Below are positions 20,627-28,551 of a DNA stretch of 64,000 bases, one piece after another (the stretch's first letter is position 1; every line of letters starts with the position of its first letter). The DNA comes from Cytobacillus sp. S13-E01. Its GTDB lineage: Bacteria > Bacillota > Bacilli > Bacillales > Bacillaceae_L. Location of the stretch: the NCBI RefSeq assembly GCF_029193815.1, contig NZ_JARFVC010000004.1, forward strand, positions 1 to 64,000, read 5' to 3'. The notes below the pieces were generated by a model. It saw only the letters and a program-made list of their open reading frames with translations. It was not told where the DNA came from and made no database searches. The position numbers and the translations under genes were made by a program.

Positions 20627-20905
20627 TTACTGTGAAATATACTGTGAATTATACTGTGAAGTTTATGTGATTTGCTATTTGATTCGGTCTGCGATTTACC
20701 GTTTTGCACCTCACAAGTAAACCCGTTAACTTCTTTGGACAGGTTTCTTTTTATAGTAAAAGCGTCTAGTAGGGACGGAAGAAGCAGGTACCTCGCTACC
20801 ATCGGACTAGTATTCCTTCTGTCCCATAAGCTTTTGTGATACTATACTTAGTAACTGGACAAGATGATTTTAGGTAGTCATTCCAAGATGCTGGGAGAGT
20901 TGTTA

Positions 20906-22015
20906 ATGCTTATCCAATGTACGAAGAAACTATTAAAGGAACTAAAGATAGATCCTTCTTCATCAAGAGAAGAAGATGATTTGTTTTCTTGGCATGCTAA
21001 TTTGTTAACTATACAGCGGAGAAAAACGCTTGTGCTTATGAATGATAGTAATCGCTATATGATTGTCCTTTATGGTCTAAAAGCAGCAGATTTTAAAAAA
21101 GTTGATAGGTTGATTTTCCAAGCCATTCGCGAAGTGTTGAAAGAAGAGGGAATAAAGGATGAAGTGGTGGAGGCATATCTTTCTCAGTCAAAGGAAATGA
21201 CTTTTACAACGACAAAGAATAAAACGTTAGTTGCTAGACTAAATAAAGCATGTGAGAATGTTTATTTTTACGAGAGGGAACTAAACCAACATTTGATCAC
21301 TCAATCTATATTAAGTAAAAAGGCAAGTCGTTTCCTCATTGGGAACGGAAAGAATGACTATACCAGGCCAAACGAGGATTTATATTCTAACTTGGAGAAG
21401 TTGACAGATGGGCCTATTTTTCAATCAGAAGGAATTATTCTTCTTGTAAAACTTAATTTAAAACACCATCAAGTTTGTCGTCGAATTGCCATTCCAAAAC
21501 ATATTACTTTTCCGGATTTACATAAGACGTTACAAATCGTGTTTGGTTGGAAGGATTACCACCTTCATGAATTCTCCATTTTTCAAAGTGGACCTGTAGA
21601 ACCTTATCAAGAGGTGTCAAAAGTAGACAGGAAACCAACAATAAGGCTTCTATGTCACGAAGAGGCCTTCAGTTATGACAATGAAATACCAATAAAACTA
21701 GAAACGCAAGAAAGGTTAGTCGACTATCTTCCAGCTAACATCACGTACACCTATGACTTCGGAGATGATTGGGAGCACCTTATTGTTGTGGAAGAAATGA
21801 TAGACAATCATGATAGGAACCACTCTGTTTGCCTAGCCGGTGATGGAAATTCACCACCTGAGGATGTCGGCGGTGAACCTGGGTTTGAAGAGTTTTTAGC
21901 CATCATGGCAGATAAAGAACATCCCGAATATGAAAATTTGAAGAGCTGGGGAAAAAGACAGGGATATGGTAATTTTGATATTGATTTGGTCAATAGACGA
22001 CTGAGGAATGTGTGA
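20906..22015 (+). CDS. pRiA4b ORF-3-like domain protein with N-terminal DUF6933-like part
   Basis: A 369-residue protein in two parts. Residues 1-170 resemble a domain that begins LIQCTKKLLKEL and contains HANLLTIQRRKTLVLMND. Residues 190-369 match the plasmid pRiA4b ORF-3 family: FPDLHKTLQIVFGWKDYHLH, TYTYDFGDDWEHLIVVEE, CLAGDGNSPPEDVGG and a tail FDIDLVNRRL. Biochemical function is unknown; the family often travels near mobile elements, which fits the surrounding graveyard. I start at ATG 20906 behind gggagag; the ATG at 20864 adds 14 residues without a ribosome site. Confidence 0.75.
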   Translation: MLIQCTKKLLKELKIDPSSSREEDDLFSWHANLLTIQRRKTLVLMNDSNRYMIVLYGLKAADFKKVDRLIFQAIREVLKEEGIKDEVVEAYLSQSKEMTFTTTKNKTLVARLNKACENVYFYERELNQHLITQSILSKKASRFLIGNGKNDYTRPNEDLYSNLEKLTDGPIFQSEGIILLVKLNLKHHQVCRRIAIPKHITFPDLHKTLQIVFGWKDYHLHEFSIFQSGPVEPYQEVSKVDRKPTIRLLCHEEAFSYDNEIPIKLETQERLVDYLPANITYTYDFGDDWEHLIVVEEMIDNHDRNHSVCLAGDGNSPPEDVGGEPGFEEFLAIMADKEHPEYENLKSWGKRQGYGNFDIDLVNRRLRNV

Positions 22016-22600
22016 GTGGGGTGGAACACAATCTGCCAAAAGGCAGAGAGGTTCCCTCCTACTAACCATTATGAAGGTGTATACATTACATTTTATTTTA
22101 AAAGAATTGTTCACAATTTTTCATTGAATTGACAAAGGATTATAAGGGAATATGTCGAAAATAAGACTATAAATGGTTGCTGAACTGCTTTTCTAATAAA
22201 CATGAATTATACCAATGATGGGAGTGATTTGATTATAAGTAACATAGGAATCGTGTCATGTCTGTATTCATGATATATCAACTGGTAGGAACCAGAGTAC
22301 TTATTTTTTTAAGAAGTGAAGATTATTTAACTATACTGGATGATATCCACAATATTAACTCAAGAAATTACACTCTTATTGCCTCGTGACAAACCAATAA
22401 CACCTTCTAGTTAGTAAACGTAATCACACATTAATTCAATAAGATAGAACCCCATTTTATATGCAGCAGTTACACCCCTTTTCTCTAAATCAAAAAAATT
22501 CCTGTGTAATCTTTCAAAAACACTTAACTTTTTCCAACGACCTAAGCCAACTATAAGTAACTATATAAATAGTTGAGATGAATATAAAGGAGCTAGATAT
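22016..22600 (+). other. Gene-free spacer before comM
   Basis: I see no gene, terminator or known repeat in these 585 bases beyond a strong comM ribosome site (ataaaggagct) at the end. Confidence 0.4.
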
Positions 22601-24136
22601 ATGATAGCAAAGATCATGAGCATTGGTTTAAAAGGTGTCGAAGGGTACCTTGTCCAAGTTGAAGTTCAAACAATTTGTGCGATGGGAGCGTTTGTGATTG
22701 TAGGTTTACCTGACGCCTCTGTGAAAGAATCGAAAGAACGAGTATCAACTGCTTTGCATTCATTTGGTCACCAACTTGTCGATCATAAGATAATTATTAA
22801 CTTATCACCTTCGGAACAAAAGAAGAACGGACCACTTTTTGACTTACCGATAGCTGTAGGTATCTTAAAAAGTATGGGAGTCATCACATCAGAAATCTCT
22901 AACCTGACCGGTTTCATTGGTGCTTTATCATTAGATGGTTCGATTCAACCAGTTGAAGGAATGCTGCCAGCTGTTTTGGCTGCAAAGAAGATTGGGCTGA
23001 CTATATTGTATATGCCTTACAGTGAAAGTCTCCCAGAAATTGAGATTGATAATTTTGAAATTATTTATGTATCATCATTAAAGGATGTTGTCCAACATTT
23101 GTCAGGGCAAGATATTCTTCCGGTTCATACTACTAAATCTACTAAAGAAAAGAAGATGATGTATGATAAAGATTTTACGGATATAATTGGTCATCAATTT
23201 GCCAAGAGAGCACTCGAAATTGCAGCAGCAGGAGAGCATCATCTATTCATGGTGGGGCCACCTGGCTGTGGAAAAAGTATGTTAGCTGAAACCTTTCCCT
23301 CCATTTTGCCGCCATTAACAAAAGAAGCACAACTTGAAAAGATTAGCTTGTATGAATTGGCAGGCATGGGATATGAAGATTCTGGGCAGTCATCGATTCG
23401 TACACCTCACCATTCTGCGTCTAGTGTATCAATCATTGGAGGAGGACAGACTCCAAAACCAGGGGAGATTTCATTAGCTCATCGAGGGGTTTTATTTTTA
23501 GATGAAATAGCCGAGTTTTCAAAGAAAACATTGGATATGTTAAGACAGCCAATTGAATCAGGTGTTGTCACAATAAGTCGTGCTCGTTCAATCGTAAAAT
23601 ACCCAGCTTCATTCCTTTTAATTGGTGCTATGAACCCCTGTCCATGTGGGTACTTGGGGTCAAATTCACATTATTGTACTTGTTCCATAAAACAAGTACG
23701 GTCCTATCAAAATCGTCTATCAGGTCCAATTCGTGATCGTTTTGACATCAGTCTAAAAATTGAACCAGTTATATTGAATAAGGTAGATGAGGTTTCTAAC
23801 TCGGAGACGTCAGAAACGATTAGAAAACGTGTAATAGAGGCTAGGGAACGACAATATGAAAGGTATGGAAAAGAATTAACTAACGGGAGAGTATCCTATG
23901 ATATCATCACTAAAACAAACGAACCTAAAGCGAAAATCCAACAAATTCTCCAACAAGTCTCCTTTAAAAAGAAATGGAGCAACCGTGTCCAAATAAAAGT
24001 CCTCCGCCTAGCACGTACCATATCAGATTTAAAGGGTGAAAACCAAATGACCGAAGAAGCTTTATGGGAAGCGATGACATTAAGTAGATCACAGGATTAC
24101 TTTTTAGAATGTGGAAAAAGGCAGGGGAGGAAGTAA
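22601..24136 (+). CDS. comM: YifB/ComM-family Mg-chelatase-like AAA ATPase
   Basis: 511 residues: an N-terminal Lon-like S16 domain (VQVEVQTICAMGAFVIVGLP to NLSPSEQKKNGPLFDLPIAV), then the chelatase-like AAA module with Walker A GPPGCGKS at about 219-226, Walker B LFLDEIAEF, and the hallmark NPCPCGYLGS with further cysteines, and GPIRDRFD. ComM is a hexameric helicase that drives branch migration during natural transformation in Gram-negatives; the role in Bacillaceae is not settled. Gene is complete and stands alone, with gene-free DNA on both sides. Confidence 0.92.
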   Translation: MIAKIMSIGLKGVEGYLVQVEVQTICAMGAFVIVGLPDASVKESKERVSTALHSFGHQLVDHKIIINLSPSEQKKNGPLFDLPIAVGILKSMGVITSEISNLTGFIGALSLDGSIQPVEGMLPAVLAAKKIGLTILYMPYSESLPEIEIDNFEIIYVSSLKDVVQHLSGQDILPVHTTKSTKEKKMMYDKDFTDIIGHQFAKRALEIAAAGEHHLFMVGPPGCGKSMLAETFPSILPPLTKEAQLEKISLYELAGMGYEDSGQSSIRTPHHSASSVSIIGGGQTPKPGEISLAHRGVLFLDEIAEFSKKTLDMLRQPIESGVVTISRARSIVKYPASFLLIGAMNPCPCGYLGSNSHYCTCSIKQVRSYQNRLSGPIRDRFDISLKIEPVILNKVDEVSNSETSETIRKRVIEARERQYERYGKELTNGRVSYDIITKTNEPKAKIQQILQQVSFKKKWSNRVQIKVLRLARTISDLKGENQMTEEALWEAMTLSRSQDYFLECGKRQGRK

Positions 24137-24175
24137 TAGACTGTTCGTAATTAGTGCAAAAAATAAGTACACCAT

Positions 24176-24420
24176 ATGCCTAGGGGAGCCAGGATAAAGA
24201 GCGGCAGTGGCATTTATCACATATGTTAAGAGGAATTAATAGAAAAACATTCTCAGCGAGGATGATGAGGACAAGATGAAGTATTTAGAGACACTAACAA
24301 AATATAAGGACATAAGTAACTATCAGCTTTACAGGTACTGCTTGATGGATAATGATATACATCTATTAATGAAAGAATCGGACGAAACCGTTTCTGAAGC
24401 CATAAAGAGAATAAGTTCAA
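24176..24420 (+). pseudogene. REP-associated tyrosine transposase (RAYT), frameshifted stub
   Basis: Three frames together give MPRGARIKSGSGIYHI, MLRGINRKT and EDDEDKMKYLETLTKYKDIS, then NYQLYRYCLMDNDIHLLMKE and SDETVSEAIKRISSR. This is the Y1/TnpA_REP pattern (MPR.AR..S.SGIYHIMLRG.NR; YCLMDNHIHLL). The catalytic HUH motif has decayed: His-Ile-His is Asp-Ile-His. Two frameshifts lie near 24223 and 24253. The similarity ends at 24420, exactly where a GGTACC palindrome begins, and the part with the catalytic tyrosine is gone. The remnant links the palindromes of this region with the transposase class known to mobilise such repeats. Confidence 0.75.
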
Positions 24421-24437
24421 GGACAAGGTACCTGTCC
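24421..24437. repeat. GGTACC-centred REP-like palindrome
   Basis: GGACA-AGGTACC-TGTCC. The same motif appears at 25479-25496, 26456-26472 and, degenerate, at 26612-26630. This copy sits directly at the break of the RAYT remnant. Confidence 0.65.
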
Positions 24438-24516
24438 CCTTTTCCTTTTTTTAACATGTTCCCTTCTAATAGATTCAGGAAACGTTAATAAAAACGAGAA
24501 CATACGTTTCGTTTTT

Positions 24517-24546
24517 TTGTGGTAATCTACCAAATTAAATGATAAT
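24517..24546 (+). promoter_or_regulatory. Promoter of type I toxin module 2
   Basis: TTGTGG (24517-24522), 18 bases, GATAAT (24541-24546). It corresponds base for base in layout to the promoter of copy 1 at 3998-4027. Confidence 0.55.
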
Positions 24547-24617
24547 ATAAACATAACAACTATCATAAGCAATGGTGAGCGGTTTAGCCACTTCCCGGTA
24601 GGAGGGAGGTGGAAATA

Positions 24618-24719
24618 ATGACGACATATGAGGCAATGTCTATAGCACTTTATTCGAACTTAGTTTTAATAGGTGTTCTAACAGTTTTTATTATGTTAAG
24701 TCAAAACAAAAAGAAGTAG
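24618..24719 (+). CDS. Putative holin-like type I toxin, copy 2
   Basis: A 33-residue peptide MTTYEAMSIALYSNLVLIG with tail SQNKKK, one membrane helix and basic end, of the putative holin-like toxin family. It differs from copy 1 in about six residues (S for H, V/F/I changes), all conservative for a membrane helix. The ribosome site GGGAGGTGG (24604-24612) pairs with CCACTTCCC (24588-24596), as in copy 1. The transcript would end at the stem-loop TCAGGTG/CACCTGA (24812-24832) followed by T. A cis-encoded antisense RNA is expected from the family but its promoter was not located with confidence. Confidence 0.65.
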   Translation: MTTYEAMSIALYSNLVLIGVLTVFIMLSQNKKK

Positions 24720-24811
24720 CCGCTCTCCTTGCCCTGGGTTAGAGTGGTTACTTCTTTTCTGATGATCACTACTTAGGCTGCCGCTCCCTTTGCGGCTTGT
24801 GGTTGCGTTGT

Positions 24812-24840
24812 TCAGGTGTTTACACCACCTGATCTTTTTT
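24812..24840 (+). terminator. Terminator after toxin module 2
   Basis: TCAGGTG-TTTACAC-CACCTGA stem followed by TCTTTTTT. The T-run is joined directly to the 163-bp repeat. Confidence 0.7.
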
Positions 24841-25003
24841 AAAAGATAAGAAAGTATAAAAATTTGAACCTAGTTTTAGTGTCTAGCTCCGGGCGCCATC
24901 GGCTCTATGGTATAAGCCAATCCGTCCGGAAGGTAAAGAACAACCTCCCAGCCGGCTTGTCTTATGCTTGTCGCCGATAGGCGGGCGCTCTGCGCTTTTC
25001 TTA
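24841..25003 (+). repeat. 163-bp structured repeat, copy 2
   Basis: Begins AAAAGATAAGAAAG and ends GCGCTTTTCTTA. It interrupts the conserved 3' flank of the toxin module: in copy 1 the terminator T-run is followed at once by attatagccttattataaa, here the same flank resumes only after the repeat (attttatccttattataaa). Confidence 0.85.
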
Positions 25004-25478
25004 TTTTATCCTTATTATAAATAACTTAATCTAATATATCAACAGTTTTACCTACGACTTGGGGTGAGGTACCTATTATTTTAATAAGGTGATGGTTTTC
25101 AAGGAAGATATGGAGCAGAACAGATCAATGCTTTTTTACCAACTGACCTGGCAGGGTTTATTGTGCTTAATCATTAGATGGTTCAATCCTCCTGGTTGAT
25201 GGAATACTTCTTAACAAAGCTGGATGCAAAGGAGATTGTGCTAACGACATTATCATTGTATATGCCGTTTAGAAAGTTTTTCAATCCGTAGCGATTTAAA
25301 CTCATCCAAGATAATTTTGCAAAATATCCCGTACTTGCAAAGTGCAAATGAAAGAATCCGACTATTTTAAGTAGGATTCTTTTTTGATATAATTTATTAG
25401 GGAATAACATGAATATTCCAATTAAACACTATGACATAATGTAATCTAGAAATTTAGTTTTTATTATCCCTTTCTACT
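25004..25478 (+). other. Spacer with terminator and no supported gene
   Basis: The first 50 bases are the toxin-module flank. After that, scraps such as YGAEQINAFLPTDLAGF (about 25108-25160) look like a gene end but I cannot name it. A minus-strand open frame at 25183-25410 runs across the terminator at 25352 and is not credible. Confidence 0.4.
25352..25385 (+). terminator. Stem-loop terminator
   Basis: AAGAATCC and GGATTCTT pair around a 14-base loop (itself able to pair GAC/GTA), followed by TTTTTT. Confidence 0.75.
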
Positions 25479-25496
25479 GGGACAAGGTACCTGTCC
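25479..25496. repeat. GGTACC-centred REP-like palindrome
   Basis: GGGACAAGGTACCTGTCC, 37 bases before the acetamidase start. Confidence 0.65.
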
Positions 25497-25532
25497 TTTT
25501 GTCACTGGGCTATCCAATAAGGGGGACTAACC

Positions 25533-26432
25533 ATGGAAATTTTAACACGCGAATCAGGGATCATTTATGATTTTAACAAGAATCACAAGCCAGTAAAAAC
25601 CGTTGCCTCTGGGATAACGATTGAAATTGAAACCTATGATTGTTTTACAGATCAAATCCAATCTGCTGAAACAGTGGTGACAGAAATTGATTGGAATCAA
25701 ATTAATCCAGCAACAGGTCCTATTTATGTAGAAGGAGCGCTGCCTGGAGATGTGTTAAAGGTGAAGATTGAGAAGCTTGAAATCGGCGACCAAGGTGTGA
25801 TGGTAGTAGGTCCAAACCTAGGTGTAATGGGACATCGCATCACTGAAATGGAAGCGAAAATTATCCCTGTACGTGATGGGAAAGCACTTTTTAACAATAT
25901 TGAAATTCCAATCAATACGATGATTGGAGTTATTGGTGTAGCACCTGAGGGTGAAGGGGTTAACTGTGGAACGCCTGGAAACCATGGTGGAAATATGGAT
26001 AACAAAATGGTAACAGAAGGTGCAACCCTCTATTTCCCTGTGTTTACAGAAGGAGCACTCTTCGGATTAGGTGATTTTCACGCCGCAATGGGAGACGGAG
26101 AAATCAGTGTATCCGGAATCGAGATCCCTGGAAAAGCGACGGTTACACTTGAAGTGCTAAAAGATGTAAAGCTTCAACATCCAATGCTAGAAAATGATGA
26201 AGTGTTTACACAAATTGTCTCAGCAGAAACACTAGATCAAGCATGTAAGGTAGCAACAGAAGAAATGATTGATCGCATTGTTGCAAAATCAGGTCTTCCA
26301 TTAAGCGAAGTCACAATGCTCATGAGCGCAGCGGGCCAAGCGGAAATCTGCCAAATTGTAGACCCACTAATGACTGCACGATTTGTTGTACCGAAGTGGT
26401 TGTTGGAGCAATTGAATGTAGAGCTTATTTAG
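25533..26432 (+). CDS. Acetamidase/formamidase family protein
   Basis: A 299-residue cytosolic amidase of the FmdA/AmdA family, which hydrolyses short amides to the acid and ammonia. Family motifs are IYVEGALPGDVLKVKIEKLE, GNHGGNMDNK (metal-site region), GALFGLGDFHAAMGDGE and VSGIEIPGKATV. Length is typical of the short form. ATG 25533 follows aagggggac. It is flanked by REP-like palindromes and is separated from the minus-strand operon downstream, so it may be its own unit; its amide-hydrolysing role fits the nitrogen-catabolic neighbourhood. Confidence 0.88.
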   Translation: MEILTRESGIIYDFNKNHKPVKTVASGITIEIETYDCFTDQIQSAETVVTEIDWNQINPATGPIYVEGALPGDVLKVKIEKLEIGDQGVMVVGPNLGVMGHRITEMEAKIIPVRDGKALFNNIEIPINTMIGVIGVAPEGEGVNCGTPGNHGGNMDNKMVTEGATLYFPVFTEGALFGLGDFHAAMGDGEISVSGIEIPGKATVTLEVLKDVKLQHPMLENDEVFTQIVSAETLDQACKVATEEMIDRIVAKSGLPLSEVTMLMSAAGQAEICQIVDPLMTARFVVPKWLLEQLNVELI

Positions 26433-26455
26433 GGTTGTCATCGAGGAGACAAAGG

Positions 26456-26472
26456 GGACAGGTACCTTGTCC
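26456..26472. repeat. GGTACC-centred REP-like palindrome
   Basis: GGACAGGTACCTTGTCC, reverse orientation compared with the two copies before the acetamidase gene, which is thus bracketed by copies. Confidence 0.65.
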
Positions 26473-26543
26473 TCTAGAAAGTGTCTCATCGGAAAGTTGA
26501 TATTTAGTCAGACATCGTTCACGAAGCGGAAGTGTTTGGTATA

Positions 26544-26585
26544 AAGTATCCCTCCTAGTTCTCGCGGAAAGGGATGCTTTTTTCA
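26544..26585 (+). terminator. Terminator downstream of the acetamidase gene
   Basis: AAGTATCCCT pairs with AGGGATGCTT, followed by TTTTTT. Confidence 0.75.
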
Positions 26586-26611
26586 AAACTCAATATTTTT
26601 ATTACTCCCCC

Positions 26612-26699
26612 GGGACAAACTACCTGTCCCTCCGTCCCCAATTATTATTATTTTTATATGGAAATAATTAGGAAAACACGAGAACCGTCCCCGTGTTTC
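26612..26699. repeat. Two degenerate palindromes (GGTACC type and CACGGGGAC type)
   Basis: GGGACAAACTACCTGTCCC at 26612-26630 is a mutated GGTACC-type copy. AAAACACGAGAACC-GTCCCCGTGTTT at 26673-26698 is a CACGGGGAC-type copy. The latter may also serve as terminator of the minus-strand operon, whose last stop lies at 26708. Confidence 0.55.
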
Positions 26700-26707
26700 C
26701 GTGTTCC

Positions 26708-27343
26708 CTAGTGTTTATCAATATAATTATACATCGTGTATTTCGAAACACCGAGTAGGTCGGCTACTTTTTGGACCGCCCCTTTTATTAGGAATAGACC
26801 TTTAGTATCGAGGTGCCTAATAAAATCTTCTCGTTCATTTTTATCCATCAGAGGTACTGGTTTTCCAATTTTTTCAATGGCTTCTTCGATGAGTTGATCC
26901 TGTAAGACGTTAATATTAGGTGCAAACTCTTCTTGAATTTGATTGACTGGTTCAAAGGCGACAAGGTTTTCAATAACCTGCCTGGCAACTTGTAGGTAGA
27001 CGGTTTCGATATTAATACATAAGCAACCAATTACTTGATTGTTTTCATCTCTAATAAACATTGAACTTGATTTAATCGTACTGTGCTTGGCGGCATTGGC
27101 ATAGTTTATTAAATGCTCTTCGCCTTGCATGCCTTTTTTTATGATTTCAAGACCAAGACTTGTAATGGGTGAACCGACTTTCCTCCCTGTAACATGACCA
27201 TTAAAAATCGCTACTATTGAAGAGGAGTGATCTGAAAAGTCATGTAGAACGACTTCGCAGAAATCACCAAAGGTTTTGGCGATTCCTTCTGCGATTGGTA
27301 TAAATGTTTTGAGTAAAGGATGCAGTTCTTGACCTTTTAACAC
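26708..27343 (-). CDS. YheO/DauR-like PAS-HTH transcriptional regulator
   Basis: A 211-residue regulator. The N-terminal YheO-like PAS domain is visible as LKTFIPIAEGIAKTFGDFCE, VVLHDFSDHSSSIVAIFNGH and SSSMFIRDENNQVIGCLCIN; the C-terminal helix-turn-helix (HTH_22 type) reads KGAVQKVADLLGVSKYTMYN. DauR-type members control D-amino-acid use. It is the last gene of a four-gene minus-strand operon and overlaps the amidohydrolase gene by 7 bases, so it is co-expressed with its probable targets. Confidence 0.85.
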   Translation of the reverse strand: MLKGQELHPLLKTFIPIAEGIAKTFGDFCEVVLHDFSDHSSSIVAIFNGHVTGRKVGSPITSLGLEIIKKGMQGEEHLINYANAAKHSTIKSSSMFIRDENNQVIGCLCINIETVYLQVARQVIENLVAFEPVNQIQEEFAPNINVLQDQLIEEAIEKIGKPVPLMDKNEREDFIRHLDTKGLFLIKGAVQKVADLLGVSKYTMYNYIDKH

Positions 27344-28551
27344 TTTTGCTCAATCTCCATTCTCGTAATAGTTTGAGAAAAAGCTAGATTTCCATTGCTA
27401 AATACGTATTCAACATTTTTCAAGACTGACAAATCCTCTAACGGATTTCCAGCAACAATAATCACATCCGCGAGTTTTCCTGCTTCCAATGAACCGATTA
27501 AATGGTCAGCTTTCACGACCTTAGCCGCTGTGATGGTTGCAGCCTTAATCGCTTCTAAAGGCGTCATCCCTTCTTTTACATAAAGTGCAAGTTCATCTGC
27601 CATTAACCCTGGGAAATTGTATGGCGTACCAGCATCCGTTCCTGCTGCAATAGGGATTCCAGCAGAATGGGCCATTTTAAAGCTGACTCGATGCTCTTCA
27701 ATTAATGCCTTAACCTGTTCAAGCATAGACACTGGAATTCCTTCTGTATTGTCGAGAATAAGTGTAGGTGCAACAAGAGTAGGCACGACATATGTTCCGT
27801 ACACTTTCATTAATTCGACGGCTTCATCATCTAAAAGATAGGCGTGCTCAATCGTAGTTACTCCTGCACGAATCGCATTTTTGATGCCATCCGTTCCAAT
27901 TGTGTGAGCCGCCGTTGTTTTATTAGCATTGGTCGCTTCCTGACAAGCACAGCGTAATTCATGTTCACTTAATTGGGTTGATCCTGGTTCATTTCCCTCT
28001 GTTAACACACCACCAGTCGCCATTAATTTAATTACATCAGCCCCAGCCTTTAATTGGGATCTTACTGCTTTTCTAATTTCTATTTCCCCATCTGCCTCTA
28101 TTGCCATAACATGACCATGTCCACCAGTCATGACAACTGGTCGGCCTGCAGCGTAGATTCTTGGTCCTGTTACATACCCTTGCTTAATTGCATTCCGATA
28201 TTTAATGTCAACATTATAGCGGGTCCCTAAATTTCGAATGGTTGTGATTCCAGCTTTTAAAAATTCTTGCCCCTGTTGATGGGCTAAAAAAGCGGTCTTT
28301 GATTCATCATCCTGGGCAATTTGTTTAAATGGGTCAGGAGAGCAATCCATTCCAAGGTGAACATGGCAATCGATTAAGCCTGGCAACACGGTTTTTCCTG
28401 TTCCATCAATAACATAGGTAGCATTATCAAGTGGTGGCTCGATTTTAGTTGCAACCTCAAGTATGCCAGACTCATCAAAAAGAATATCGCCCTGAATAAT
28501 CTGCTCACCTTCACAAGTAATTATGGTAGTGTTCTTAATTAGCGTTTTCAT
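27337..28551 (-). CDS. Amidohydrolase (imidazolonepropionase/prolidase-like)
   Basis: A metal-dependent hydrolase of 404 residues. Metal ligands are His63 and His65 in DCHVHLGMD; further signatures are VIKLMATGG (lysine that is often carboxylated), AAHTIGTDGIKNAI, TIEHAYLL and AAGTDAGTPYN with the catalytic Asp. Close relatives include Xaa-Pro dipeptidases and N-acyl or N-methyl-amino-acid hydrolases. Its start overlaps the dehydratase stop by 4 bases (ATGA), showing coupling. A substrate giving an amino acid for the dehydratase is plausible but unproved. Confidence 0.85.
   Translation of the reverse strand: MKTLIKNTTIITCEGEQIIQGDILFDESGILEVATKIEPPLDNATYVIDGTGKTVLPGLIDCHVHLGMDCSPDPFKQIAQDDESKTAFLAHQQGQEFLKAGITTIRNLGTRYNVDIKYRNAIKQGYVTGPRIYAAGRPVVMTGGHGHVMAIEADGEIEIRKAVRSQLKAGADVIKLMATGGVLTEGNEPGSTQLSEHELRCACQEATNANKTTAAHTIGTDGIKNAIRAGVTTIEHAYLLDDEAVELMKVYGTYVVPTLVAPTLILDNTEGIPVSMLEQVKALIEEHRVSFKMAHSAGIPIAAGTDAGTPYNFPGLMADELALYVKEGMTPLEAIKAATITAAKVVKADHLIGSLEAGKLADVIIVAGNPLEDLSVLKNVEYVFSNGNLAFSQTITRMEIEQKC

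Larger units (their letters stand above)
20071..20905. other. Long intergenic region with repeats and stem-loops
   Basis: The 800 bases hold no supported gene. They contain a GC-containing stem (AAAACGC...GCGTTTT, about 20135-20176), four AAGCGGAGATTTTCCG-type motifs (separate entry), the stem-loop at 20596-20621, and ATACTGTGAA direct repeats at about 20638-20662. Minus-strand open frames at 20162-20413 and 20587-20802 overlap these repeats and are not supported as genes. Confidence 0.5.

Noticed and set aside
25183-25410. Minus-strand open frame of 75 codons
   Set aside because: It crosses a clear terminator and has no recognisable start signal or family.
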